Part shown: piece after piece, positions 27,540 through 38,400 of the stretch
How the letters are laid out: each line of letters opens with the position of its first letter
Position numbering within the stretch: position 1 is the stretch's first letter
Origin: Pelagomonas calceolata
Lineage: Eukaryota > Sar > Pelagophyceae > Pelagomonadales > Pelagomonadaceae
Reading direction: 5' to 3'
NCBI GenBank assembly: GCA_918797485.1
Contig: CAKKNE010000006.1
Coordinates: forward strand, 3,224,001-3,288,000
DNA length: 64,000 nt
The notes under the pieces: generated by a model
The model's input: only the letters and a program-made list of their open reading frames with translations
Told to the model about the DNA's origin: nothing
Database searches by the model: none
Position numbers and translations under genes: made by a program

Positions 27540-29042
27540 TCAGACCGACAACTCCCCCGACGATTCTGAGGAAGGCCCGACCCACCTGAGTAGACGCGGC
27601 GCGAGGAACGACCCGATGACCAATTGCGACGGGTGCCAGACCAGCAACGGCAGCAAATACAACCCCAAAGGCTGCCCCGCACCCTCGTAGATGGCCGTGA
27701 TGAGCGGGACGCCCATCGCGACCGTCTTGTGCGTGCACCCATACAAACCCATGACCCGCAGTTTCTTGTCGAAATGCAGGAGCCCCAACATGACCCAAGC
27801 GACGCCCATGGACGCTACCAATAGGAAACACTGTACAATGATCATGATAATGACGTCGACGGCGCCGACGCCTGCGTGGAACGACGCCGTCACGAAACTG
27901 CCTCTGTGCACTCCCGAGACGTGTAGACTCTCACGTGGCATCGCGCCGACGCCGTCGCGGCGACCGCGTCGGTGCGAGCCACCTCACGCCATCTTCATGA
28001 AAGCGCTCTCTCCGACACGCCGCGACGGCCCCGACGCGGTCCGAATTCACTCAAACTCGAAAGAAAAACCGCCCACCATCTCGTCTGATGGCCACGAGTC
28101 GCGTCGATGGCGTGAAGGCGATGACAGACGCCGCGATCAGCACCGACGTCCAGCTTCACGAAGGTCACGTAGACGATGAACGTCAGGAGGTGTTCCTGCA
28201 GTTTTTTCAGGGAAGGCTTGTGCTTCTTCGCCCACTTCGCGACGGACGGGAGCCAGTACTGGGTCAATTGACCGACAAATAAAGGTGCTAATACTCTGTA
28301 TGATAGCTTGATCACCGTAGCTGCGAAACTTACGGAAGACGTGCTGCCTAACAGAGCCTGGACCCAGGCCGGCGTGACGAAGACCCCGAGCAGGTTGCCG
28401 CACGCTGAATTAAACACCGCGGCGGCCTCGTCGCCACCCTGCGCGGAGCATCACTGTCGCTCGATGTACGAATGGCCTCAAAATCACAAAAGAAACCACC
28501 CACGTCGTCGTGAGATGGACACGAGTCACATGAACAAAGTGAAGACACGACAACACGCCGGGACGCCGATATCGCACCGAACTTTTCGTCAGAACAATTA
28601 CCATATTGACCGTCATCGGTAAAAACGCGCACACGGCCACGCCGTTCGCTAGTGGTGTGGAGAGGACTTTGATATCAATGAGTACACGAGATACGGCCCA
28701 GATCGCCACGGGTAATAACCCGAGGTTGAACAGTTGCACAAATGCATTAAATTTGTAGTTTTTGAGCGCCTTCACGAGTTCTCGCGTCCGCAGACCGAGT
28801 CCCGTGAAGAGAAAGATCCAGATCACGGCGACGATGGCTAGGATCGATAAAACGTCTTCATAAGATTTCGTGGTCAGGGACGCGTGGGCCCTCGCGATCC
28901 CAATGACAATTATCACATTGACCATGAAGCTGTTTTGAAGGTAGAAGCTCTTGGCTTTGTCGCAGCGCGTCGGGGGCGTGTCTTCTTTCACTTCCACCTC
29001 CTCCGGGGCCGCCATGGCGTCGGGCGTGGGCGGTTTGCACAT
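27540..29042 (-). CDS. SLC10A7-type sodium/bile acid symporter family protein, 3 exons
   Basis: Exons 29042-28578, 28438-28144 and 27871-27540 join in frame to 363 aa from the first ATG; a second ATG at 29015 has the better context (GCCATGG). About ten membrane segments: [54 protein letters not shown] and others. [37 protein letters not shown] and [12 protein letters not shown] are hallmark stretches of the SLC10A7/P7 (BASS-related) branch. Members affect calcium or glycosylation homeostasis rather than bile-acid transport. Both introns are introners, the second a composite. A GCTAG motif lies 167 bp upstream. Confidence 0.85.
27872..28143 (-). mobile_element. Introner, composite A+C, SLC10A7-type intron 2
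   Basis: 272 nt. The 5' half is family A (GATCGCGGCGTC, CTTCACGCCATCGACGCGAC, GGCGGTTTTTCTTTCGAG); the 3' half is family C (AGTCTACACGTC, end GTCGTTCCACGCAG). GT donor, phase 1. Confidence 0.9.
28439..28577 (-). mobile_element. Introner, family A, SLC10A7-type intron 1
   Basis: 139 nt; GTGCGATATCGGCGTCCC start, ATGTGACTCGTGTCCATCTC core, GGGTGGTTTCTTTTGTGA tract, end GCTCCGCGCAG. Phase 0; next exon GGTGGC, one of only two not starting GT/GC. Confidence 0.95.
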
Positions 29043-29474
29043 GCCACTGGCTTGCAGTGTGTCTGTAGAGCTGTGCGTCAGCGGTGCCAAGACGTAGTGA
29101 GCGTGCGTCTGCCTGAGCACTGCTTGAATGCGACGAGCTGCGGGGCGTTCGATACCTGGCGTCGTTCGAGCGATGTCGTGTGGTGTGCGGTGGCTGGCCT
29201 GTCAGTTTGCTAGCGTCATGTAAGACACTAGCATTTCCTCAGGCCCCTCCGCGCGGCGTCCGGTTCTTCTTCGACGCGGCGCGGCGATGGCGTGCTCTTG
29301 AGACCACCGCGCCACGGCGAGAGAGCATCCTTTCGCGGCGACGGCGTGGGGATACGCCACATGATACGCCATCGACGCGACTCGTCACGCGCGGGACTTC
29401 GCGCGGGATGTCCACAGGTCCGTGACCCCGGGGAGACGACTCTATATAGCACACAGTCGTTACACACACAATCC
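29043..29474. other. Intergenic region between two minus-strand genes
   Basis: Holds the GCTAG motif (29209-29232). The segment 29280-29430 has introner-core pieces (GGCGATGGCGT, TACGCCATCGACGCGACTCG, CCGTGACCCC) outside any exon context, so it is probably a decayed insertion downstream of the giant gene. Confidence 0.45.
29209..29232 (-). promoter_or_regulatory. GCTAG..CTAGC motif, copy 5
   Basis: GCTAGCGTCATGTAAGACACTAGC (arms exact), 167 bp upstream of the SLC10A7-type ATG at 29042. Confidence 0.6.
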
Positions 29475-32400
29475 CTAGAGCTGCCCGACCTTCTTGGCCC
29501 TGATTTTTTTCTTGCCGCCCTTGTCCCACCGGCCCTCGACCTTCAAGGCCCATATTTGAGCGTTCAAGATCGTCTTCTTCAGGGTTGATTTGGTCGCCTG
29601 CGCCTTGGCGCGCGCCTCGGCCAACCTTCTTTCCCGTTTCTGCAACCGCCTTTTACCGCGGTTCTCGGCCTCCATCATCTTGTCCGTGTTGTTCTTCCGC
29701 GCGCGCCGGATGCCGGCCTTGATCTTCTGGTATTTCTTGAGCTTCCGGTGCCTGCGTCGAACGACACCGTCACGAAACTGCCTCACAAGACGCGTAGACT
29801 CTCTGACGGGACCCCCTCAAGTTCAAGAACACTGAAAACGCTGAGTCGGTGCCAGTGCTTCGTCCCAAAAAACTTCTGCCTCATTTTATCTTGCGCTTCC
29901 ACGACCGGATAAAATAAGTTCGGGAAGCGCCGGTTCAGCTCCAGGTACTCCCCGTACTCGAGCTTGCCGTCGTCGAGCAGATCGATCTCCCTTAGAGCTC
30001 TTGTGGTCCTTCCCCTGTTGGTGGAGGGGTGTAAGTCCGACAGTAACAATATGAACTCCTCGTGCGAGATCCAGCCGTTGTCGTCGGCGTCGAAGATCTG
30101 GTAGGCGAAGTGGAGGAGTTCGTCCTTGCCTGCGTGGTTCAACATCATCTTGAAGTTCAACATCAACACTGAGTCAGCATACCGAACATGCAGAACTGCG
30201 CGATGCACTTCACCGTCTCGCCGAAGTCCATGCGCGACCCGTCCCAGGGCTCGCCCAACAGCTGGAAGGCCGCGTGCATGAACTTCGAGTCGCGGAAGCC
30301 GAGGTAGTCGAGCACCTCCTTGGAGGACACCTGCGCGGAGCATCGATGTGGCATCGCGTCGACGGCGTCCTGACGACCACGGAGACTCTCGTGGGATCAC
30401 AACGATGGCGTCTCGTGACGACGCCATCGACGCGACCGCGCCGCGACGGCCCCGACGCGGTCCGAAACAGCTCAAACTCGACAAAGAAACCACCCCCGGC
30501 ATCGTGAGATCATGACAAGGAAGTGAAGACACCACAACACGCCGGGATCGCACAGCTCCAAGTTCGTTCACGTCCATGTCCTCGAAGTACGAGAGCCAGC
30601 CCTCGATCTCCGCCTGGCCGATGGCCGCGAACTCGATGGCGAACTTGAGCCTGCGTGTTGTAGCGTGAGGTGTCGTAGCGACGCGTCTACAGCGACGGCG
30701 TGAGACGTGCGCTCGGCTTAAACGATAACTTTCAAGTAATCTCGTCAGCAGGATCAGTGTATCGAGGTCGTCCTCGCGCGGTCAGACGTCTCACAAGACA
30801 CTGCGTATACGGATCATCTTTGTACTCGTCCCTAAAATCACTTTCCTGCTTCACTTTCTCCAGTCGTAACTTGAGGGCCTTGATCTTGTCCAGTAATATC
30901 GGATCGTCCTCCCTCTTCTTCAGCTCCTTCCGCGCCGCCTTCAACTCATTCAAGATCGTCTCCTCGTTCTCGACATTGGTCTCGAGGTTCCGATTTATTT
31001 TTTTTATCCAAATAAACATGTCGCCGAAGCCTAAATCTAACAGATTTTCCGGGAGCTTCTCGAAGCCGTCCGCGGCGAGCTCGCGCTCGTCCTGGAGGTT
31101 GTACGTCACTTCGACGGCCGCCACGACCATGACCGCATCTGATCTTTTGCGGCCCCACATGACTAAACCTGGTTGCGCCGGTGCGGTAGGTAATAAAGCG
31201 TCGTGCGTGTACTGCCTGTAGTTCTTCTCCGCCAAATTTTTGTAGTGCTGGTGGTCGAGCGCCTGCGCGGGAACGACGCCGTCTCAAGAAGACGCCATCT
31301 TCACAAGGTCAAGTTCAAGATCACCGAAGACGCCGCGTCCGCGCCGGGTGCGCGAGCTGGAGCTCCGTCAGGAACTCGTCCTGGTCCGACGAAGGCTCGT
31401 ACCAAATCACGACCATCTCGTGGAGGCCCACCGTCTTCTTGACTCTCAATAAGTGGGGCAACCTGCGCGCGGGTCCGTGAGACGACCCACGGCCTTCTCT
31501 GACGGAGACGACCGCGTAGCGCGCAGACACGGCGTCGCACGAGTGCTCCGCGAGCTCGTCCTGCTGTCTTTGGAATTGGTCCGTTTCCTCTTTTCCGACG
31601 GTGAAGGCGATCTTTCGCAGCGCGCTACACGTGCCCATCTTCATCTTCTGGCGGCGCATGATGGACCTGCGTCGTGTCGATACCGTGGCGCGTCGCGTCG
31701 ATGGCGCGTAGACTCTCACGAGATCACGACGACGGCGTCGCGGCGGCGTGGCCTCATGACGACGCCATCGCCGCGACCACCACTCTCACGAGGCGCAAGC
31801 GGTCCGAAACGGCTCAAAATCGAAAACGAGACCACCCACGTCATCAGGAGATGGAGACGACGCGCGTCGATGGCGTAAGGACACTGGCGCAGGACTGCGT
31901 CATGTTCGACGTTTCCTGCTGCTCGGCCTTTTTGTCGGGCACGCCGTGGACCACCGAATTGTAGAGGCGCTGCGCCTTCTTGGCGGCGGCCTTGGGACCG
32001 TGCTCCTTCTTCCTCAAACTAGGATCGACCAAACCCATCTTCGCGAGGCCGGACGCGGCCTGTTTTTCGGCCTCGACCTGCGCGGGGCATGACGCGGTCC
32101 GAATCGGCTCTGATGGAGGCGAGTCGCGTCGAATGAAGGCACCGTACGGGACGCCGCGCGCGCGCCTCGCGCCGCTTCTGCGCCTCGACCTCGTCCTTCT
32201 CGCGCTGCTCCTCCGCCGCCTGCTGCTTCCGGCGCATCCTATCCATTATTTCCGCTTTTTTATCCGCTCTCAACTTCTCCTGCAGCGCTTTTTTGGCCTT
32301 CGCGGCCTTCTCGCGCTCGAGCTCGCCTGTGTGGAAATCAAAGTTCAAGCGCCTCAATTCGCGGTCGCAGAGAGATGCTACTCGCTCAACTCGGTCGATT

Positions 32401-35400
32401 GTATCAGAGGGACGTCGTGTCCGAGTTTGGGCCTCTCAGATGGCCGCGGTGCCGAGATCGCGAGACACGGGTACACGCCTTCGTTGAATTGCGCCAATTG
32501 AGCCCGCCGCTCCGCTCGTTCCCGCATCTGCCTCAACTCCGTGTCGACCTTGGCGATGGCCTCCTCCAGTTCTGATTTTTTAGTTTCTAACTCATCCGTC
32601 GCGAGGCCCTCGTCTTCGTGCTGGACAATCTGCAAGTCGACCTCGCCGAGCTCTTTGACCAAAGCTTTCTTCTTGGTTTGCAACTCGGCGGCGCGCGCGT
32701 CCTCCTCCGCGCCTTCGCGTTCCTCGAACTCGGCCTTGGCGAGGCGCGCGCTCTCGAGCCGCTCCGTCGCCTCGCGGTCCTCTTCCTCAAGGAGCGCCTG
32801 GTAGTCGGCGAGCTGCTTCTCGAGCTTCTCGAGGGACTCCTTGCGCCGGTGGAAGTCGGCTCTTTTATCATCGAGGACGCCTGCGCGGCGCGTCGCGGTC
32901 GCTCGACGCGGTCCGATGTGGCATCGCGTCGACGGCGTCCTGATGACCACGTAGACTCTCGTGGGATCACGACGATGGCGTTGCGGCGGCGCTGTCTCGT
33001 GAAGACGCCATCGATGCGACCGCTGTCTCTCTGACACGCCGCGACGGCCCCGACGCAGCCCGAAACAGCTCAAACTCGACAAAGAAACCACCCCCGGCAT
33101 CGTGAGATGGCCACGAGTCGCGTCGACGGCGTGAAGGCGCCTAAGCACTTCAAAACGCGGCGAGCGCACCACTGTTGGTCGCGACGTAGTTCCGCGCGTC
33201 GGCCCTTTGCTCCTCGGTCACGTCCGCGTCTTCGCTATCCCGGAGCTGCTCGTGGTCCGCCATCTTCTTCTCGAGGCGCTCGAGGCGCGCCGCGTCTCTC
33301 GCCAAATCTTCGCGCTTGTTCTCGACGATGGCCGCCTGTGTGTTGCGAGGGTCTCGTGGCGCCCCTCGCGCGCGCGCCTCGACGGCGTCGAGGCGGTGTG
33401 GCACGCTATCGCCGCGACCACGTCACGTTGAAGTTCAACTTCAACACTGAGTCAGCGCCATCTGCTTCAACTTCGCCAATTTTTGGTCATACAATTCCTT
33501 CCGCTTCTGCTCGTCGACATCCTGCTGCACGAGCCACGGTTGGCTTCGGAAAATATCCATCCACTTCGCCGCATCCAAGTGACTGGGCACTTTCCGGGGA
33601 TTCCGGAGCACGCACTGGATGTGCTCCAACCGTTCGCGAGAGATGCCGGACTCGTCCCCCCGAAAGGCCACACTACCTTCTAGACGAGCATCCTCCGCAG
33701 CCTGCAGCGACTCGAGCGCCCGTTGAGACGCCAAGAAGGGCCCCTTATGTAAGAGCTCTTGTTTTTGCTTCAATGCTGTTATTTGTCGTAATAGCTCCAG
33801 CGCGTCGGGCGACTCGGGGTCCTTCTCGAGACGCTTCAATTCGAGCTGTGTGGCACCGACGTTGTCTCGCATCGATGGCGTCGCGGCGACGCCGTCTCAT
33901 GAAGATAAGTTCAAGTTCAAGTTCATTCACGACGCTGAGTCACGGACCCCGCACTTCTCGGCGTCGAGCTTGTAATCTGCAATCAGGCCTGCGTGTGGCG
34001 GCGGTTTCGCGTGTTGCCGCGGTGTTTGGGCACTCTCGCGGCGTCGACGCGACTCGTGTCCATCAGAGATGGCGATGGGTGGTCTCTGGTCCAAATTTGG
34101 GCCGATTCGGACCGCGTCGAGCCGGAGTCACGACGTCGGTCCGAATGGCCTCAAATTCGAAAAAGAAACCACCCACCACCTCGTCTGACGGACAGGAGTC
34201 ACGTCGACACCGTCATGAAGTACGGGACGCTGGTACGCACCGGTGATGAGCTCGTCCAAGACCGCAGTCGTCGACGCGTCCGCTTCCAACAATTCGTGGA
34301 GTTGCTTGGCCTCCTTGTGGAGCGTGTGCTCCTGTTCGGAGTCGAGCGCGACGTACTGCTCTTTGAGTCTTCGGAGTTGGTCTTCGAGCCAAGATACGTA
34401 GTACCTCTGGGCTACTGTCCTAGGTGCTTTTGCGAGGCGATCCTCCATGACACTACGCAACTGTCTACAGTAGTGCGCTTCGTCGTACAGCCAGTCCTGC
34501 TTCTTGTCGCATTGTCTGGAGAAGAGCTGCGAGGCCTTGTGCCTCCGGTAGTGGCAGCGTAAAGCTTCCTCGCCCCACCAGAGGGCCTTGTCGACGGCGT
34601 CGATGGCGTACTGCAGGTGCTTCTGTCTCACCTTGATCCCTCGCATCGCTAGATCCCACTCGGCCTGCGCGGAGCATTTCTCTCGCATCGCGTCCGAACT
34701 CACTCAAACTCGAAAAAGAAACCAGCCCGCGCCTTCTCTGATCGAGACGACGCGCGTCGACGGCGTGAAGGCGCCTCCACACGACGGGACGCCGAGATAC
34801 GCACCGGCGGGTTTTTATCGTCCTTGTTCTGTTCCACGGCGTCCTGCACGAACGCCACGATTCGTTTTTGCAGCGCCTTGCCGACGGCCTCGTTCGCCGC
34901 TTCCACATCTCTCAAGTATTCTAGATCTTCATCTAGTCGCTCCAGCCGTGCTTCGCTCCTCTCGAGACCCTCGGCGTCGCGCTCTCGGACTGTACGACGT
35001 GTGACGCCTTGCTCTTCTATAATACGAGACCGCTCGAAGATGCGTCGGTTCGCGAAGTCGTGGTCGACGCGCTGTTGAATTTTAATTTTGACACTCTTCT
35101 CCCCGTCACTGCCAGGTGCGAAGCGCCCGCGGCCTGCGTCGAACGACGGCGTCACGCGTAGACGCTCGCACGGCCACGACGCCATCTTCCCAAAATTCAA
35201 GTTGAAGGAAACCACGCCGAGTCACGGACCGCGCCGCGTCACCGTCTGCACGTCGCCCCCAAATTCGACCATCGAGTAGTCCTCCTCCGTCACTTCCCGG
35301 GCCCCGCAGCACGTCCCAATACCAATGTCGTGCTTGTCGCAATGCGTTCTGACAGAATTAGCTCTGTAGCGCTTTTGGATCTGAGAAGCCGCTCTGAAGA

Positions 35401-38400
35401 TCCTTCTGTTCTCTCTAGCTTCAACGTCCCGCTCATACGTTGCACGTAACTTGTCCGCCTCGACGCGCGCCCACATGCCGCGGATCATGGCGGAGATGAG
35501 AGTAGCCGCATCACTCTCGTCCTCCGACACGAGTAACGCGGCCTCCTCGGCGAGACGAGCCTCCTCCTCGGCCTCCTCGAGCGCCGCGGCCAACCGCTTC
35601 TTCTCCTCGAGCTGCCGCGCCTCCGTGTCGGACCTCGACTTGTCTAAGATTAACGCTTGTTTCTTCTGCGCGAGGCGCGCGGCGCGCAGCGTCGGGAGGA
35701 GCGAGTCGGGCCCGTCCAACGAACCGGAGGCCCAGGGGAGGCGTCGTCGTTCCACTTCATCTCCTTGTACACCGGACATGTCGACGGAGCCCGCGCCTGC
35801 GTGGAACGGACAGCTCTCTCGCGAGACGCGTGGACTCTCGTGCGACCGCGTCGACGGCGTCGAGGCGACGTGTTTCCACGCTGAGTCAGCACCGCCGATG
35901 TGCACCGCGGCACCGCCACTCATCGCCGCCTGAGCAGCCCGCTCGACGGCCAGCGCTTGGGCCTCGTAGCCCGCCGCCGCCGGGTCGAAGTCGGAGATGA
36001 CCTCGCCGAACTTCTTGGGCGGCGGCTCGGGCCAGACCTGCGCGGCGCGGACTCTCTGACGGCCACGTCGAGGGCGTCGCGGCGACGTGGTGTCATGAAG
36101 ACGCCATCGACGCAAACTTGAAGTTACAGACGCCGAGTCCGCACCGGCTCCCCAAAAACATGGGGGTTCCCCGCGCGAGCCGCTTGTTCATTGAAAGAAG
36201 CCGCTCTGCTATTCCCGTAGACCGGCACGCGGCGCTTCCGCGATAGCGGCAGACTAATTTCATCCTCACCGTCGAAGCGCGCCGGCTTCTCGCGCATGAT
36301 TCTCGCATTTCTCTCCTCGCGACTTTCGTCCGCGTGGTCCACGAAATGACGCCGTAGGTCGCCCTTCAAACCATCGACGTGGCCGCGGATCTGCGACACA
36401 ATATGCGCGAAGTGCTGGTCCTCGCGCCGGATCTGCGTCGCCTGCGCGGGACCGAGGCGCGTCGACGCTCGTGCGATCGTGACGACGCCATCGACGCGGT
36501 GCCGTCTCATGAAGACGCCATCGCCTCGACCACGTCAAGTTCAAGTTCATTTTTCACGCTGAGTCACGGACCGTGAGGTTCTTTTGAGACTCGAGCTCCC
36601 TCTCGTGGAGCTTGAGCATGCGCAGAACAGATAAAGGCAGCTCCTTCCGCGACTTGTAGCCCCGGTAGACCTTGGCCACTAACTTCTGCGACGCGTTCAC
36701 GAGTAGCAAAAAGGTCTGGAGCCACTCGTTCTTGCGCGACCGGTAGAACCGCTGGATCCTTGCTGCAGAGTTGTACAGGTAGCGTGCCTTGCGCCTTCTC
36801 ACATACGATTGAATCCTCATCGCCGAGAACCGCATCAAGATCCTCTTATACGTCACGAGGTGCTTGAAGCGCAACCGGAACCGATCCTTGACTCTCTCGT
36901 GGTAGATACATATATTCCTCTTAATAACAGCACCGGCCGCTCGTCGCTTACAGCGCTGGAAGAACCACTTTAACCTCCAGCCGCAGCAGACCCAGATTTG
37001 ACTTCTGTGTTCCAAGTGTAACCTTGCATAATAAGCGTCTCTTGCCTCAACAGCAGCCGCATCGGAAGCCGGCTCGATGCCATGTTTTGAGGCAATAGCG
37101 TACCGTTGCGATGCCAACACCGTCATATCTGTTACGAGGGAGCAGCCCTCGAGGTCCACATCAATTAACGAGGGAGCCGCTCGCACGACGCACTGGAGAC
37201 CCTTACCTGTGAGTGCCGTGCACCCCCTCATCTTCAGACAACGTAGGTAGGGGTGGTTGCCCGGCCAGTTTTGCCATCCTAATCCAGTGATGAAGGCGTG
37301 GTAGGACACGTCGAGTCGCTCCAAGTGGCGCAGGTGCTCGCCTATACTATGTATAGCAGCATCCGTCAGAAACGCTCCTGAACTGCTGGAGAGGACGAGA
37401 CCGTCGTCCCGCGGTTGTGCGCGTCCCAGTAGCAACACTTTCAACTGGCGACAGTGCTTCGCGAGGCACCAGACACTCGCGTCGGTGTGGCACGCTTCCG
37501 CCTCGGACCCATCGAAGACCCGCAGGTCCTTCAATTTCGGTGCGAGCCAACTCAAACACGACGCGTCGAACCTCGGACACCTTGCTACCGTTAATATCTC
37601 AAGAGCTAGCGGTCTATTGTGCATCGGGGGCTCGTCAAGTGAAGCTCTAAAGGACGCCCGGTACTTCCTTCTTTCTAACTTTCGTTCTTTCTCAGCGTCG
37701 TCCGATATGGACACCATGGGGCCCATGTCCGCCGTGCACTCGAAGGAACTTTGAGACAGGCCTCTCGTCGCGCTGTTGAGTGCTACGGCGGCCCTCGCCG
37801 GACCGCCAAATAAAGCATCGGAAGCGGCATGGACCGCGTCGATCCTCAACGAGTCGAGGCGCAGTTCAAAGCAGGTCCGCAAACACGCCATGCCTACCTT
37901 CGTCTCGCGCACGTCAATGTGTCTCAGCGTGAGTGCGTGGCGCCTCAGGAGTGCGGACAGCGCTCTTCCTTGGTCAAGACCGATCTGGGAACAGCCAGAC
38001 AGATCCAAAGCCTCGAGCCGCTGCGGGGCCGACGACGCGGACAGCGGTAATAAACCTTGGTCGTCGACTCGCGAACCGCACACTCGCAGTCGTCTGAGGG
38101 AAGAGCACGCCGCCGCGACCCACCTCACACTAAATTCATGTAAGGGGCAGTCTCCCAGGTCCAACGTTGTCAGGGACGGGCGTCTTACCACAACGGCGAC
38201 GTCTGATTGCGACGGCGCCGACTGGTCGACGAAGCAGACGCCACTTACCGATGTTTGAGACACGCGCAGGTCATTCAAACGGGAACATCCAGACAATAAT
38301 GTGAGGACACCTCCATCGGAAACGTCAGTACAACCGCACAACGACAGCCGTTCAAGTAGAGGGCAGCCCTCTCCAATGCACGCACAGGCCCCGTCGTCCT

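Noticed and set aside
29280-29430. An extra exon or introner-bearing gene between the SLC10A7-type and giant genes
   Set aside because: Core pieces of introners are present, but no flanking coding sequence with matching phase could be found.
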